NCBI GenBank assembly: GCA_016716905.1
Contig: JADJUS010000003.1
Span: 310,001-374,000 of the forward strand
Direction: 5' to 3'
DNA from: Acidobacteriota bacterium
GTDB taxonomy: Bacteria > Acidobacteriota > Vicinamibacteria > Vicinamibacterales > SCN-69-37
DNA length: 64,000 bases
This document shows positions 51,700-59,639 of the stretch, one piece after another; the first letter of the stretch is position 1, and every line of letters begins with the position of its first letter. Below the pieces are notes generated by a model. The model saw only the letters and a program-made list of their open reading frames with translations. It had not been told where the DNA came from and ran no database searches. A program made the position numbers and the translations under genes.

Positions 51700-52078
51700 C
51701 GCTCTGGTGGCGGCCGCGCGTGAGGCGCGCGAACACGCCATCGCTCCGTACTCCGGGTTTCGTGTTGGCGCTGCCATCGAAACCGCCGACGGAAGCGTAG
51801 TCGGCGGTTGCAACATCGAAAACTCGACCTACGGTTTGACGATGTGCGCGGAGCGGGTGGCGTTGCTCAAGGCGCTGTCCGATGGGCATCGAGCGTTTGT
51901 GCGGATCGTTGTGGTGGCCGATACCGCGGCGCCCACGCCGCCGTGCGGCCCATGCCGGCAATTGCTCTGGGAGTACTGCGGCGACATTCCCGTGGTGATG
52001 GCGAACCTCAGCACCGTCACGGCCACCGTGCCGCTCGCCGAATTGTTTCCGCTGCCATTCGACCGCCGGCTTCTGTAA
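51686..52078 (+). CDS. cdd: cytidine deaminase
   Basis: The 130-residue protein has the zinc site Cys54-A-Glu56 (MCAERVAL, Glu proton shuttle) and PCGPC (Cys87, Cys90). NIENSTYG supplies substrate contacts. It converts cytidine and deoxycytidine to uridine and deoxyuridine, feeding the upstream phosphorylase. The start TTG 51686 lies inside the end of the PNP gene; SGF-type N-terminal residues (YSGFRVGAA) agree with full length. Confidence 0.94.
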   Translation: MAASDALVAAAREAREHAIAPYSGFRVGAAIETADGSVVGGCNIENSTYGLTMCAERVALLKALSDGHRAFVRIVVVADTAAPTPPCGPCRQLLWEYCGDIPVVMANLSTVTATVPLAELFPLPFDRRLL

Positions 52079-52087
52079 CGCCCGCGA

Positions 52088-52093
52088 TATCAT
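52088..52093 (+). promoter_or_regulatory. candidate -10 box (TATCAT), leaderless spacing before mtnA
   Basis: TATCAT ends 9 nt before the ATG at 52103. It may give mtnA-tsaD a promoter separate from the salvage operon. Confidence 0.4.
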
Positions 52094-52102
52094 GCAGGTC
52101 GA

Positions 52103-53149
52103 ATGCTTCCGACCGTAGCGTGGCAGGACAACTCCATCGTGATGGTCGATCAGCGAAAGCTGCCCGGCCGCGAAGTTTACGTGCGCTGCAAGAATGCGAA
52201 GGATGTGGCGCGTGCGATCACGACCATGGTCATTCGTGGGGCGCCGGCCATTGGCGTGGCCGCCGCCATGGGCATCGCGCTGGGGATGCGGCTGAGCAAG
52301 TCCACCGGCACGCGCCAGTTCGCCGTTGAATTTAATCAGACGTGCGACCTGATGGCGGCCACACGGCCGACAGCGGTGAACTTGTTCTGGGCCATCGAGC
52401 GGATGAAGCGGGTGTTCGGCGAGGCTGTGCTGGCCGGCGGGTCGGTGGGCGAGTTGAAGGACCGACTCGAGCGCGAAGCCCACGCCATCCACGATGAAGA
52501 CGTGGCGTCGTGCCGCGCGATGGGGGCACACGGCGCGACACTGGTGCCGATGGGCGCGCGCATCCTCACGCACTGCAACGCCGGCGCACTGGCGACCGCC
52601 GGCTACGGCACCGCGCTGGGCGTGATTCGCGCCGCGGCCGAGCAGGGGAAGGTGGCCGCAGTGTTTGCCGACGAGACGCGGCCGTTCCTGCAAGGCGCAA
52701 GGCTGACGGCCTGGGAGTTGGTACGCGATGGAATAGCCACCACCGTGATCACCGAGAGCATGGCGGGCCCGCTCATGCGCCAGGGTGGCCTCGACTTCAT
52801 CGTCGTCGGCGCCGATCGGATTGCCGCGAATGGAGATGTGGCCAACAAGATCGGGACCTACACCGTGGCCATGATGGCAAAGGCGCACGGTGTGCCGTTT
52901 TACGTCGCGGCACCGCTGTCCACGATTGACCTGGCGACGCCAGACGGCAGCGGGATTCCGATTGAGCAACGCGACGCGCGCGAGATCACTCACCTTGGAC
53001 CGGTTCAACTGACGCCGGAGGGCGCGTCGGTATGGAACCCCGCGTTCGACGTCACCCCCAACGAGCTGGTGGCCGGGATCATCACCGAGCGCGGCGTCGC
53101 CCGCGCACCCTACGCCACCAGCCTTCCCGCATTGTTTACGACGACATGA
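52103..53149 (+). CDS. mtnA: S-methyl-5-thioribose-1-phosphate isomerase
   Basis: The 348-residue protein has RGAPAIGVAAAMG (sugar-phosphate loop), catalytic Cys158 in THCNAGALATAGYGTALG and catalytic Asp238 in VGADRIAANGDVANKIGT. It converts methylthioribose-1-phosphate to methylthioribulose-1-phosphate in methionine salvage. No other mtn gene is present nearby; the purine phosphorylase upstream could in principle act on methylthioadenosine, but its motifs fit ordinary PNP. The stop overlaps tsaD by ATGA. Confidence 0.94.
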   Translation: MLPTVAWQDNSIVMVDQRKLPGREVYVRCKNAKDVARAITTMVIRGAPAIGVAAAMGIALGMRLSKSTGTRQFAVEFNQTCDLMAATRPTAVNLFWAIERMKRVFGEAVLAGGSVGELKDRLEREAHAIHDEDVASCRAMGAHGATLVPMGARILTHCNAGALATAGYGTALGVIRAAAEQGKVAAVFADETRPFLQGARLTAWELVRDGIATTVITESMAGPLMRQGGLDFIVVGADRIAANGDVANKIGTYTVAMMAKAHGVPFYVAAPLSTIDLATPDGSGIPIEQRDAREITHLGPVQLTPEGASVWNPAFDVTPNELVAGIITERGVARAPYATSLPALFTTT

Positions 53150-54204
53150 AAATTCTCGGCATCGAGACGTCGTGTGATGAGACGGCGGCGGCCGTGGTGG
53201 AGACCACGGGCGATGCGGCACGGCCGTGGCGTGTGCGGTCCAACGTCATCGCGTCGCAGACCGATGTGCATCGCGAGTGGGGCGGTGTGGTGCCCGAGTT
53301 GGCGTCGCGACAACACGTGCGCGATATCTGCGGTGTGGTGGAACGCGCGCTCGCCGACGCCCAGTGCGGATGGCCGGACGTTGATGCGTTCGCTGTCACC
53401 CAGGGGCCCGGTCTGGTGGGGTCGTTGCTGGTGGGTGTGTCGTTTGCGAAAGCCGCGGCCGTGTCCCTCGGCAAGCCCGTGGTGCCGGTGCATCACCTGT
53501 CGGGGCATATCGAGTCCATCTGGCTCGAACATGGGGAGATTCCGTTGCCGGCCGTGGTGCTCGTGGTGTCGGGCGGTCACACATCGCTGTACGAGGTGCG
53601 GGAGAGCGGCGTCTATCGCCTGATTGGGCGCACGCGTGATGACGCAGCGGGTGAGGCGTACGACAAGGTGGCGCGGCTTCTGGGACTTGGGTATCCGGGC
53701 GGGCCCGTGGTGGACCGTCTGGCGCGTACGGGCAACGATCAGGCCGTTCCACTGCCGCGCCCGCGGTTCACAGGGCCCTCGCGGTCGAAGCCCCACCTCG
53801 AGGGGATGACCGAGTTCAGCTTCTCCGGGCTCAAGAGCGCGACCGTTCGCTTGCTGCAGGAACGGCTGAAGTCCGGGCCGCTGTCGGATGCGGAGATCGC
53901 GGACGTGTGCGCAAGCTTTCAGCGCGTGGTGGTTGAGACGCTGATCGATCGCACGTTCGCGGCCGCCATGGCCATGGGCGCGAAGAGCGTGGGCATTTCG
54001 GGCGGCGTGTCGGCGAACAGCCGCCTGCGCGCCGACGCCACCGCGCGCGGCGTGGCCGAAGGCATTCCCGTCTACGTGCCCGCGCTCTCACTTTCCACGG
54101 ACAACGCGGCGATGATCGCCGCCTCGGGGCTCAGGCGCATTTCGCGCGGCGCGGTCTCGTCGCTGGACTTCAACGCCGACCCGGGCCTGGCAATGAGCCC
54201 ATGA
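53146..54204 (+). CDS. tsaD: tRNA N6-adenosine threonylcarbamoyltransferase TsaD
   Basis: The 352-residue protein opens with ILGIETSCDETAAAVV. The iron-binding His pair is His117 and His121 in HHLSGHIES. VSGGHTSLY and the C-terminal SGGVSANSRLR and STDNAAMIAA complete the ASKHA fold. It makes t6A37 on ANN-decoding tRNAs together with TsaB/TsaE, which are not in this window. The start ATG 53146 is fixed by the conserved N-terminus and the 4-nt overlap with mtnA. Confidence 0.96.
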   Translation: MKILGIETSCDETAAAVVETTGDAARPWRVRSNVIASQTDVHREWGGVVPELASRQHVRDICGVVERALADAQCGWPDVDAFAVTQGPGLVGSLLVGVSFAKAAAVSLGKPVVPVHHLSGHIESIWLEHGEIPLPAVVLVVSGGHTSLYEVRESGVYRLIGRTRDDAAGEAYDKVARLLGLGYPGGPVVDRLARTGNDQAVPLPRPRFTGPSRSKPHLEGMTEFSFSGLKSATVRLLQERLKSGPLSDAEIADVCASFQRVVVETLIDRTFAAAMAMGAKSVGISGGVSANSRLRADATARGVAEGIPVYVPALSLSTDNAAMIAASGLRRISRGAVSSLDFNADPGLAMSP

Positions 54205-54208
54205 GCCA

Positions 54209-54262
54209 ATTGGGCAATTCCCCAGTTCCCCAGTTCCTAAGTTCCCCAGTTCCGCAGGTTCC
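54209..54262. repeat. family D-like CCCCAGTTCC repeat after tsaD
   Basis: Tandem CCCCAGTT(C)CCCAGTTCCTAAG units, related to the nonamer arrays at 27683 and 28650 and to the array at 63624. Confidence 0.6.
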
Positions 54263-54300
54263 TGTATTGTGATGCGAGTGCTCGGAGAGTAGGAGATGGT

Positions 54301-54591
54301 CGGGGGGCGGGGCGCCGGGGGGGGGGGGGCGCGGCGGGCGGGGGGCGGGGGCGGGGGGCGGGGGCCCCGGGGGGGCCGGGGGGGGGGGCGCCGGGCGGCG
54401 GGGGCCGGGGCGGGCGGGGGGGCCCGGGGGGGGGGGGGGGGGGGGGGCCGCCGGGGTCCGGGGGGGGGGGGGCCGGGGGGGGGGGGGGGGGGGGGGGGGG
54501 GGCCGGGGGGGGGGGGGGGGGGGGGCCGGCCGGGGGGCGGGGGGGGGGGGCGGGGGGGGGGGGCGGGGGGGGGGTGGGGGGGGGGCGGGGG
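54301..54591. other. anomalous poly-G/low-complexity tract (about 290 bp, no A, two T)
   Basis: From just after an ATG at 54296 to the ATG at 54592 the + strand is almost only G with scattered C, contains no A and only two T. No reading frame here is credible. A clean Shine-Dalgarno and ATG (TAGGAGATG, ending at 54298) stand immediately before the tract. Removing the tract would put TAGGAG next to the ATG of the exported protein at 54592. It is most likely a sequencing or assembly artefact, or an extreme G-rich repeat. Confidence 0.8.
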
Positions 54592-55410
54592 ATGCGTCGA
54601 TATGTGTTTGCGTGTGTGTTTGTGGCCCTGGTGTCGGCGCCGCTCAGCGCGGAGCTGAAGTTCACCAGCAAGATGACCGCGAAGGCTGTGGCGGGGGCGC
54701 CGGCCGGCAACGACATGATGGCCGCGATGGTCGGCCCGATGTTGCTGCAGATGTACGGCGGAGCAGAGGGCGTGGAGATGACCGTCACGATTCACGAAGA
54801 CGGGCGGATGCGCACCGACTACGCGGCGTCGTTTGTGGGGATGCCTGCCGGCGCCGTCGTCCTGATGCGCGCCGATGGGACGGCCGTGGGGTACGACGCC
54901 GCGGCGAAAACCTGGTGGAAGATGACGGACCCCGGAACCAACCCCGAGATGACCGCCATGATGGCCCAGATGAAACCCGACGTGACCACCAAGAAGACCG
55001 GCGAGTTTGCGACCGTGGCCGGCCTGAAGGCCGAACGCGTGACCATGGTCATGGTCATGCCCATCCCGATGCCGCCTGGCGCCGAAAACTTGCCTGCCGA
55101 GGTCATGGCCATGATTCCGAAGGAAATCAGGATGGAGGGCGACATGTGGCAGGCCCCTGTGTACGGCAAGTACACCAAGGGCATGGCCAAGGCGCTTTCG
55201 CAGGGACCGATGGCAGCCATGGGTCTCGATAAGCTGATGGGAGACACCCAAGGATTCACCGTGCGCCAGGTCATGCGGATGAGCATGCTCGCCGGCTACG
55301 AAATGGAGACGATCGTGACGCGCGTGGCGGAGGAAGACGTGCCTGACACGGTGTTTGACCTGCCGACGGGCTTCAAGGAAATTCCGATGCCGACGTCGGT
55401 CATCAAGTAG
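54592..55410 (+). CDS. exported protein of unknown function (DUF4412-like)
   Basis: The 272-residue protein has a signal peptide (MRRYVFACVFVALVSAPLSA). The mature region is Met-rich beta structure (VEMTVTIHEDGRMRTDYA, AVVLMRADGTAVGYDAAAKTWW). Its pattern of a reporter-like beta domain reading a value from the cell wall side recalls DUF4412 proteins; this is a weak resemblance. The start ATG 54592 opens the signal peptide but follows directly on the G tract, so a slightly longer N-terminus cannot be excluded. Confidence 0.65.
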   Translation: MRRYVFACVFVALVSAPLSAELKFTSKMTAKAVAGAPAGNDMMAAMVGPMLLQMYGGAEGVEMTVTIHEDGRMRTDYAASFVGMPAGAVVLMRADGTAVGYDAAAKTWWKMTDPGTNPEMTAMMAQMKPDVTTKKTGEFATVAGLKAERVTMVMVMPIPMPPGAENLPAEVMAMIPKEIRMEGDMWQAPVYGKYTKGMAKALSQGPMAAMGLDKLMGDTQGFTVRQVMRMSMLAGYEMETIVTRVAEEDVPDTVFDLPTGFKEIPMPTSVIK

Positions 55411-55413
55411 ACT
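55408..55413 (+). promoter_or_regulatory. candidate -10 box (TAGACT), leaderless spacing
   Basis: TAGACT overlaps the preceding stop codon and ends 10 nt before ATG 55424. No Shine-Dalgarno is present. Confidence 0.35.
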
Positions 55414-55423
55414 TCCTGACCTG

Positions 55424-55996
55424 ATGAGCGACTTGTCACGGCCACGCGCCTGGGCGCTGGTCACCGAGCACGTCCAGAGCGAGAGTTTGCGCAAGCACCT
55501 GCTGGCGGTGGAAGCGGCCGTGCGCGGCTATGCGCGCGCGGCAGGTGAGGACGAAGACGCCTGGGGATTCGTGGCTTTGGTTCACGACTTCGACTACGAG
55601 AAATACCCCGACCGCGAGAATCACCCCTACCGTGGTGTGGAGATCCTGCAGGGACTCGGTTACCCGGAGTGGGTGACACGCGCCATCCTGTCGCACGCCG
55701 ACTATTCGGGCGTCACGCGCGAGTCGGCGCTCGAAAAGACGTTGTTCGCCTGTGACGAAATGGCCGGGTTCATCACCGCGGCGGCGCTCGTGCGTCCCTC
55801 CCGCAGCGTGCTTGATCTTGAAGCCAAATCGGTGATCAAGCGCATGAAGGACAAAGCCTTCGCGCGGGCCGTCCCGCGTGAGGACCTGGTGAAAGGCGCC
55901 GCCGAGATCGGGCTGCCGCTTGAAACCCACATCACAAACGTCATCGAGTTTCTGAAACCGCAGGCCGACGCGCTCGGGCTGCGCGGCACGTTATGA
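55424..55996 (+). CDS. HD-domain hydrolase-like protein
   Basis: The 190-residue protein has an HD-domain layout: His in LRKHLLAVEAA, the HD dyad in LVHDFDYEKYP, a further conserved His in ILSHADYSG and Asp in FACDEMAGF. This matches small HD proteins annotated as phosphohydrolases; the substrate is unknown. The ATG 55424 lies 14 nt after the upstream stop, and the ABC operon follows after 50 nt. Confidence 0.78.
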   Translation: MSDLSRPRAWALVTEHVQSESLRKHLLAVEAAVRGYARAAGEDEDAWGFVALVHDFDYEKYPDRENHPYRGVEILQGLGYPEWVTRAILSHADYSGVTRESALEKTLFACDEMAGFITAAALVRPSRSVLDLEAKSVIKRMKDKAFARAVPREDLVKGAAEIGLPLETHITNVIEFLKPQADALGLRGTL

Positions 55997-56046
55997 TGCC
56001 CGCTGTCGAACTGACAGCGGTGCCTGTCCGTATACGACACTGACTC

Positions 56047-56988
56047 ATGGCCGACACTCCACCAGCGGTGATCCTTGACCGCGTCACCGTTATTTACGGC
56101 AAGAACCGCGCGCTGCGGGATGTGAGCGCCGTGTTTCCGGCCGGCGCGGTCGGACTGCTGGGGCCAAACGGGGCCGGCAAAAGCACGATGCTCAAGGCGC
56201 TGCTGGGGTTCATCGAACCCACCAGCGGCCGACTCGAAGTGCTCGGGATGAACGTGGCCGAGAAGCCGCTCGAGGTGCGGGCGCGCCTGGGATACATGCC
56301 CGAGACCGACGGTCACATTCCCGGCATGAACGCGGTGACGTTTGTCGCCTACTGCGCACAACTGGCCGGGCTGCCCAAAGCCGACGCCATGCAGCGGGCC
56401 CACGAAACGCTGTTTTATGTCGGCCTGGGCGAGGCGCGTTATCGCAACCTCGAAACCTATTCCACAGGCATGAAGCAGCGCATCAAGCTGGCACAGGCGC
56501 TGGTGCACGACCCCGACCTGGTCTTCCTCGATGAGCCCACCAACGGCATGGACCCCAAGGGCCGCGAGGAGATGCTCGAACTGATTCGCGACATTGCCCA
56601 CAACAAGGGGATCAACCTGATCCTGTCGTCGCACCTCCTCCCCGACGTGGAATACACCTGCGACCACGTGGTGGTGCTCGACAAGGGCACGGTGGCGACG
56701 TTCGGGCCGATCGAGGAACTCAAAGGCCCGTCGGGCCGCGTCTACGAAGTGCGCGTCAAAGGCGACCTCGCGCCCTTCATCGTCGCGCTTCATGCCGTCG
56801 GGATGGAATGCCGGGAGACTGACGAGGACGTGATGCGCGTCTTTGTGCCGGGCGCGCTCACACGCCCCGGCGGCGACCAACAGAATATCTGCGCCGTGGC
56901 GGGGCAGGTGCGCGTGCAGGTCCGGCACCTCAAGACCAGCCTGCCCACGCTTGAAGACGTGTTCGCGCGCGCGATAGGTGAACTATGA
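56047..56988 (+). CDS. ABC transporter ATP-binding protein (ABC-2 type exporter), first of two
   Basis: The protein has 313 residues. Walker A is LLGPNGAGKST (38-47), the signature is YSTGMKQRIKLAQAL, Walker B is DLVFLDEPTNGMDP and the switch is SSHLLPDVE. After about 225 a C-terminal extension follows, as in DrrA/CcmA-like exporters. It powers export or lipid/antibiotic efflux with the adjacent permease. The stop overlaps the permease start by 4 nt. Substrate is unknown. Confidence 0.92.
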   Translation: MADTPPAVILDRVTVIYGKNRALRDVSAVFPAGAVGLLGPNGAGKSTMLKALLGFIEPTSGRLEVLGMNVAEKPLEVRARLGYMPETDGHIPGMNAVTFVAYCAQLAGLPKADAMQRAHETLFYVGLGEARYRNLETYSTGMKQRIKLAQALVHDPDLVFLDEPTNGMDPKGREEMLELIRDIAHNKGINLILSSHLLPDVEYTCDHVVVLDKGTVATFGPIEELKGPSGRVYEVRVKGDLAPFIVALHAVGMECRETDEDVMRVFVPGALTRPGGDQQNICAVAGQVRVQVRHLKTSLPTLEDVFARAIGEL

Positions 56989-57830
56989 GTCCCATTCACG
57001 ACCAGTCCTATCGCCGGTATGCGGGCACCCGTCTGCCTGTCGGGCGCAACTGGGGTGTGATCGCCAGTCACGGCATCCGGGCCATGGTCGAGAAGCGGCC
57101 ATTTCTGGCGCTCATGCTCTTTGCCTGGATCCCCTTCATCGTCCGTCTGGTGCAGCTCTACATTGTGGCGAACTACCCACAGGCTGGCGCGATCATTTCC
57201 GTGAACCCTGCGATGTTCCGTGAGTTCCTGGACCAGCAGGGTGTGTTTGTCTTCTTCACCACCATCTATGTTGGCGCGGGACTCATCGCCGCCGACCGGC
57301 GCGCCAACGCCCTGCAGATCTACCTGTCGAAGCCACTGCTGCGCATGGAGTACATCGGCGGGAAGTTGCTGGTGCTGGTCTCGTTCCTGCTGGCTGTCAC
57401 GCTGCTTCCGGCGCTGCTGCTGATCCTGATGCAAGTGGCGTTCTCAGGCACGCTGGAGTTCGTCCGCAACAACTTCTTCGTCATTCCCGCCGTGGTGCTC
57501 GCGTGCTTCGTGCAGGTCATCGTGGCGTCGTTCACCATGCTGGCGCTCTCGTCGCTCTCGAAGAGCACCCGGTATGTGTCGCTGCTTTACACCGGCGCCA
57601 TCTTCTTTACCGAGGCGCTGTTCAACACACTGCGCATGATCACCGGCTCCACGCGCGTCGCCTGGATCTCCATCACGGCCAACCTGCAGCAGGTCATCGA
57701 TGCCATGTTCAGGATGCCGGCGAGATATGAAACACCGGTGCTGGTGTCTGCCCTTGTGCTGCTCGCCCTCGTGGCGGTGTCGGTCTCCGTCCTCGAACGG
57801 CGGGTGAAAGGCGTCGAGGTGGTCTCGTGA
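56985..57830 (+). CDS. ABC-2 type transporter permease, first of two
   Basis: The protein has 281 residues and about six transmembrane helices (FLALMLFAWIPFIVRLVQLY, LLVLVSFLLAVTLLPALLLILMQ, FFVIPAVVLACFVQVIVASF). It has a cytoplasmic N-terminus and the ABC-2 membrane topology with an RRANALQIYLSKPL coupling segment. It is encoded with 4-nt overlaps to the ATPases on both sides. Confidence 0.82.
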   Translation: MSPIHDQSYRRYAGTRLPVGRNWGVIASHGIRAMVEKRPFLALMLFAWIPFIVRLVQLYIVANYPQAGAIISVNPAMFREFLDQQGVFVFFTTIYVGAGLIAADRRANALQIYLSKPLLRMEYIGGKLLVLVSFLLAVTLLPALLLILMQVAFSGTLEFVRNNFFVIPAVVLACFVQVIVASFTMLALSSLSKSTRYVSLLYTGAIFFTEALFNTLRMITGSTRVAWISITANLQQVIDAMFRMPARYETPVLVSALVLLALVAVSVSVLERRVKGVEVVS

Positions 57831-58753
57831 GCGCGCCCATTGTGGCCGCCGACCACCTCTCGAAGTGGTACGGCCAGGTCATCGGCCTCAACGACGTCAC
57901 CGTATCGGTGCCTCCGGGCATCACCGGTCTTCTTGGTCCCAACGGCGCCGGCAAGAGCACGTTCATGAAGCTCATCACCGGCCAGCTTCGCCCCAGCAAG
58001 GGTGAAGTGACCGTGTTGGGTGAACCGATCTGGAAGAACCCGAAGCTCTACTTCCGCGTCGGGTTTTGTCCTGAGCAGGACGCCTTCTACGAGCGCATGA
58101 CGGGCCTCGAATGGGTCAGCGCGTTGGTGCGCTTGAACGGATATTCAGAAAAAGAAGCCGGTCAGGCGGCCGAGGCGGCGCTCACCAGCGTGGACTTGAT
58201 GGAGGCCGCCAACAAGAAGATTGGCGCGTACAGCAAGGGCATGCGGCAGCGCGTCAAGCTCGCGCAGGCCATTGTGCACGACCCGGAAATGCTCATCCTC
58301 GACGAACCGCTGTCGGGCATGGATCCGCTGGCCCGGCGCAGAACGATGAAGATGATCCGGGAGTGGGCGCGTCAAGGGAAGAGTGTCCTGGTATCGAGTC
58401 ACATCCTCCATGAAGTGGAGTCGATGACGTCGAACATCCTGCTCATCAACAACGGGCGCATCCTGGCCGAGGGCAACGTCCACCAGATTCGCGATCTCAT
58501 CGACACACATCCGCATACGGTGTACGTGAAGGCCGCAGACCCGCGAGGCCTGGCGCGCGAGTTCCTGTCGCGCGCCGATGTGATCAGCATGCGGTTCGAG
58601 CCAGGCGCGGTGATTGTGGAAACCGGAAAACCCGACGAGTTCTACAGCCGGCTCACGGAGCTGGTGGCCGAGGGCGCCTGTGGCGCCGTCGAGGAAGTCT
58701 CGTCGCCTGACGACAACCTCCAGGCCGTCTTCAAGTATCTGGTGAAGCAGTGA
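57827..58753 (+). CDS. ABC transporter ATP-binding protein, second of two
   Basis: The protein has 308 residues. Walker A is LLGPNGAGKST (about 36-45), the signature is YSKGMRQRVKLAQAI, Walker B is EMLILDEPLSGMDP and the switch is SSHILHEVE. It is related to the first ATPase but not identical, and carries a different C-terminal extension. It overlaps the second permease gene by 4 nt. The two ATPases could form a heterodimer. Confidence 0.92.
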   Translation: MSAPIVAADHLSKWYGQVIGLNDVTVSVPPGITGLLGPNGAGKSTFMKLITGQLRPSKGEVTVLGEPIWKNPKLYFRVGFCPEQDAFYERMTGLEWVSALVRLNGYSEKEAGQAAEAALTSVDLMEAANKKIGAYSKGMRQRVKLAQAIVHDPEMLILDEPLSGMDPLARRRTMKMIREWARQGKSVLVSSHILHEVESMTSNILLINNGRILAEGNVHQIRDLIDTHPHTVYVKAADPRGLAREFLSRADVISMRFEPGAVIVETGKPDEFYSRLTELVAEGACGAVEEVSSPDDNLQAVFKYLVKQ

Positions 58754-59601
58754 GCGTCCCCATGCAGACAGCCCCTCCTCGTCAGGCACCTGGCTTTGTA
58801 TCGGCGTCACTGCGCGTGTTCGAACTGTCGCTGGGCGAGATGTTGTGGTCGCGCCGCACCATCTTCATGGGGCTCGTGGTGGGCCTTCCCGTGGTGCTGG
58901 CGCTGGTCGTTCGCTTGTTCGATCTGGCCGGGGTCAGCGGGGTCAGAGTCAACAACATGGCCGTGGATGGCCCGGCGGTGTTTGGCCTGATCATCTGGGC
59001 GTTCTTTGTGCGGTTCAGCATTCCCGTGCTCGGCGTGTTTTACGGCACGTCCCTCATCGCCGACGAAGTGGAAGACAAGACCATCACGTACCTGTTTTCG
59101 CGGCCCATCTCGCGGCAAGCGGTGTTGTACGGCAAGTACCTGGCCTACCTGGTCTGCACCGTGATGGTGGTGCTGCCCTCCATCGTGCTGGTGTGGCTGC
59201 TGGTCATTCCGATGGGCGGAAGCCTGGGCGGCAATTTCATCGACCTGGTCAAAGACCTGGCCATCGTCGCGACGGGCCTGGCGGTGTATGGGGCGGTGTT
59301 TGCCTTTATTGGCGCCAAGTTCAAGCGCCCCCTGCTGGTGGGCCTGGTGTTTGTGTTCGGCTGGGAGCCGGTGGTGCTGGCGCTGCCCGGCTATATGAAG
59401 CAGTTCTCGGTGGCGTACTACCTGCAGGGTTTTGTGCCGCACGCGATGCCGAACGACTCATTTGCCAGTCTGGTTCAGTCCATCTTCCGCGAGACGCCCG
59501 CCCTGGGCACGAGCCTGGTCACTTTGGGGCTGATCGAGGTGGTATTCTTGTATTTTGCGGCCAGAATCGTGGCAAATCGGGAGTACGTGCTGGAACAGTA
59601 G
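58750..59601 (+). CDS. ABC-2 type transporter permease, second of two
   Basis: The protein has 283 residues and six or seven helices (IFMGLVVGLPVVLALVVRLF, AVFGLIIWAFFVRFSIPVLG, YLAYLVCTVMVVLPSIVLVWLL). The coupling helix is DKTITYLFSRPISRQAVLYG, found in NosY/DUF1349-like ABC-2 permeases. It completes a four-gene heteromeric exporter operon whose cargo is not indicated by the sequence. Confidence 0.82.
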   Translation: MSVPMQTAPPRQAPGFVSASLRVFELSLGEMLWSRRTIFMGLVVGLPVVLALVVRLFDLAGVSGVRVNNMAVDGPAVFGLIIWAFFVRFSIPVLGVFYGTSLIADEVEDKTITYLFSRPISRQAVLYGKYLAYLVCTVMVVLPSIVLVWLLVIPMGGSLGGNFIDLVKDLAIVATGLAVYGAVFAFIGAKFKRPLLVGLVFVFGWEPVVLALPGYMKQFSVAYYLQGFVPHAMPNDSFASLVQSIFRETPALGTSLVTLGLIEVVFLYFAARIVANREYVLEQ

Positions 59602-59639
59602 GTCACCAGACCCCGTATTGGTGCTTAGAGGTATCGCCG

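Noticed and set aside
51683..53221. A 512-codon minus-strand open frame opposite cdd and mtnA
   Set aside because: His/Arg-rich and motif-free; both opposing genes carry complete catalytic motifs.
54296..54658. An open frame encoding mostly Gly with Arg across the G tract
   Set aside because: Composition is an effect of the G run; no domain is visible and the tract itself is suspect.
54088..55494. A 468-codon minus-strand open frame rich in Pro, opposite tsaD's end and the exported-protein gene
   Set aside because: The Pro-rich part is the complement of the G tract, and the remainder lies antisense to two well-supported genes.
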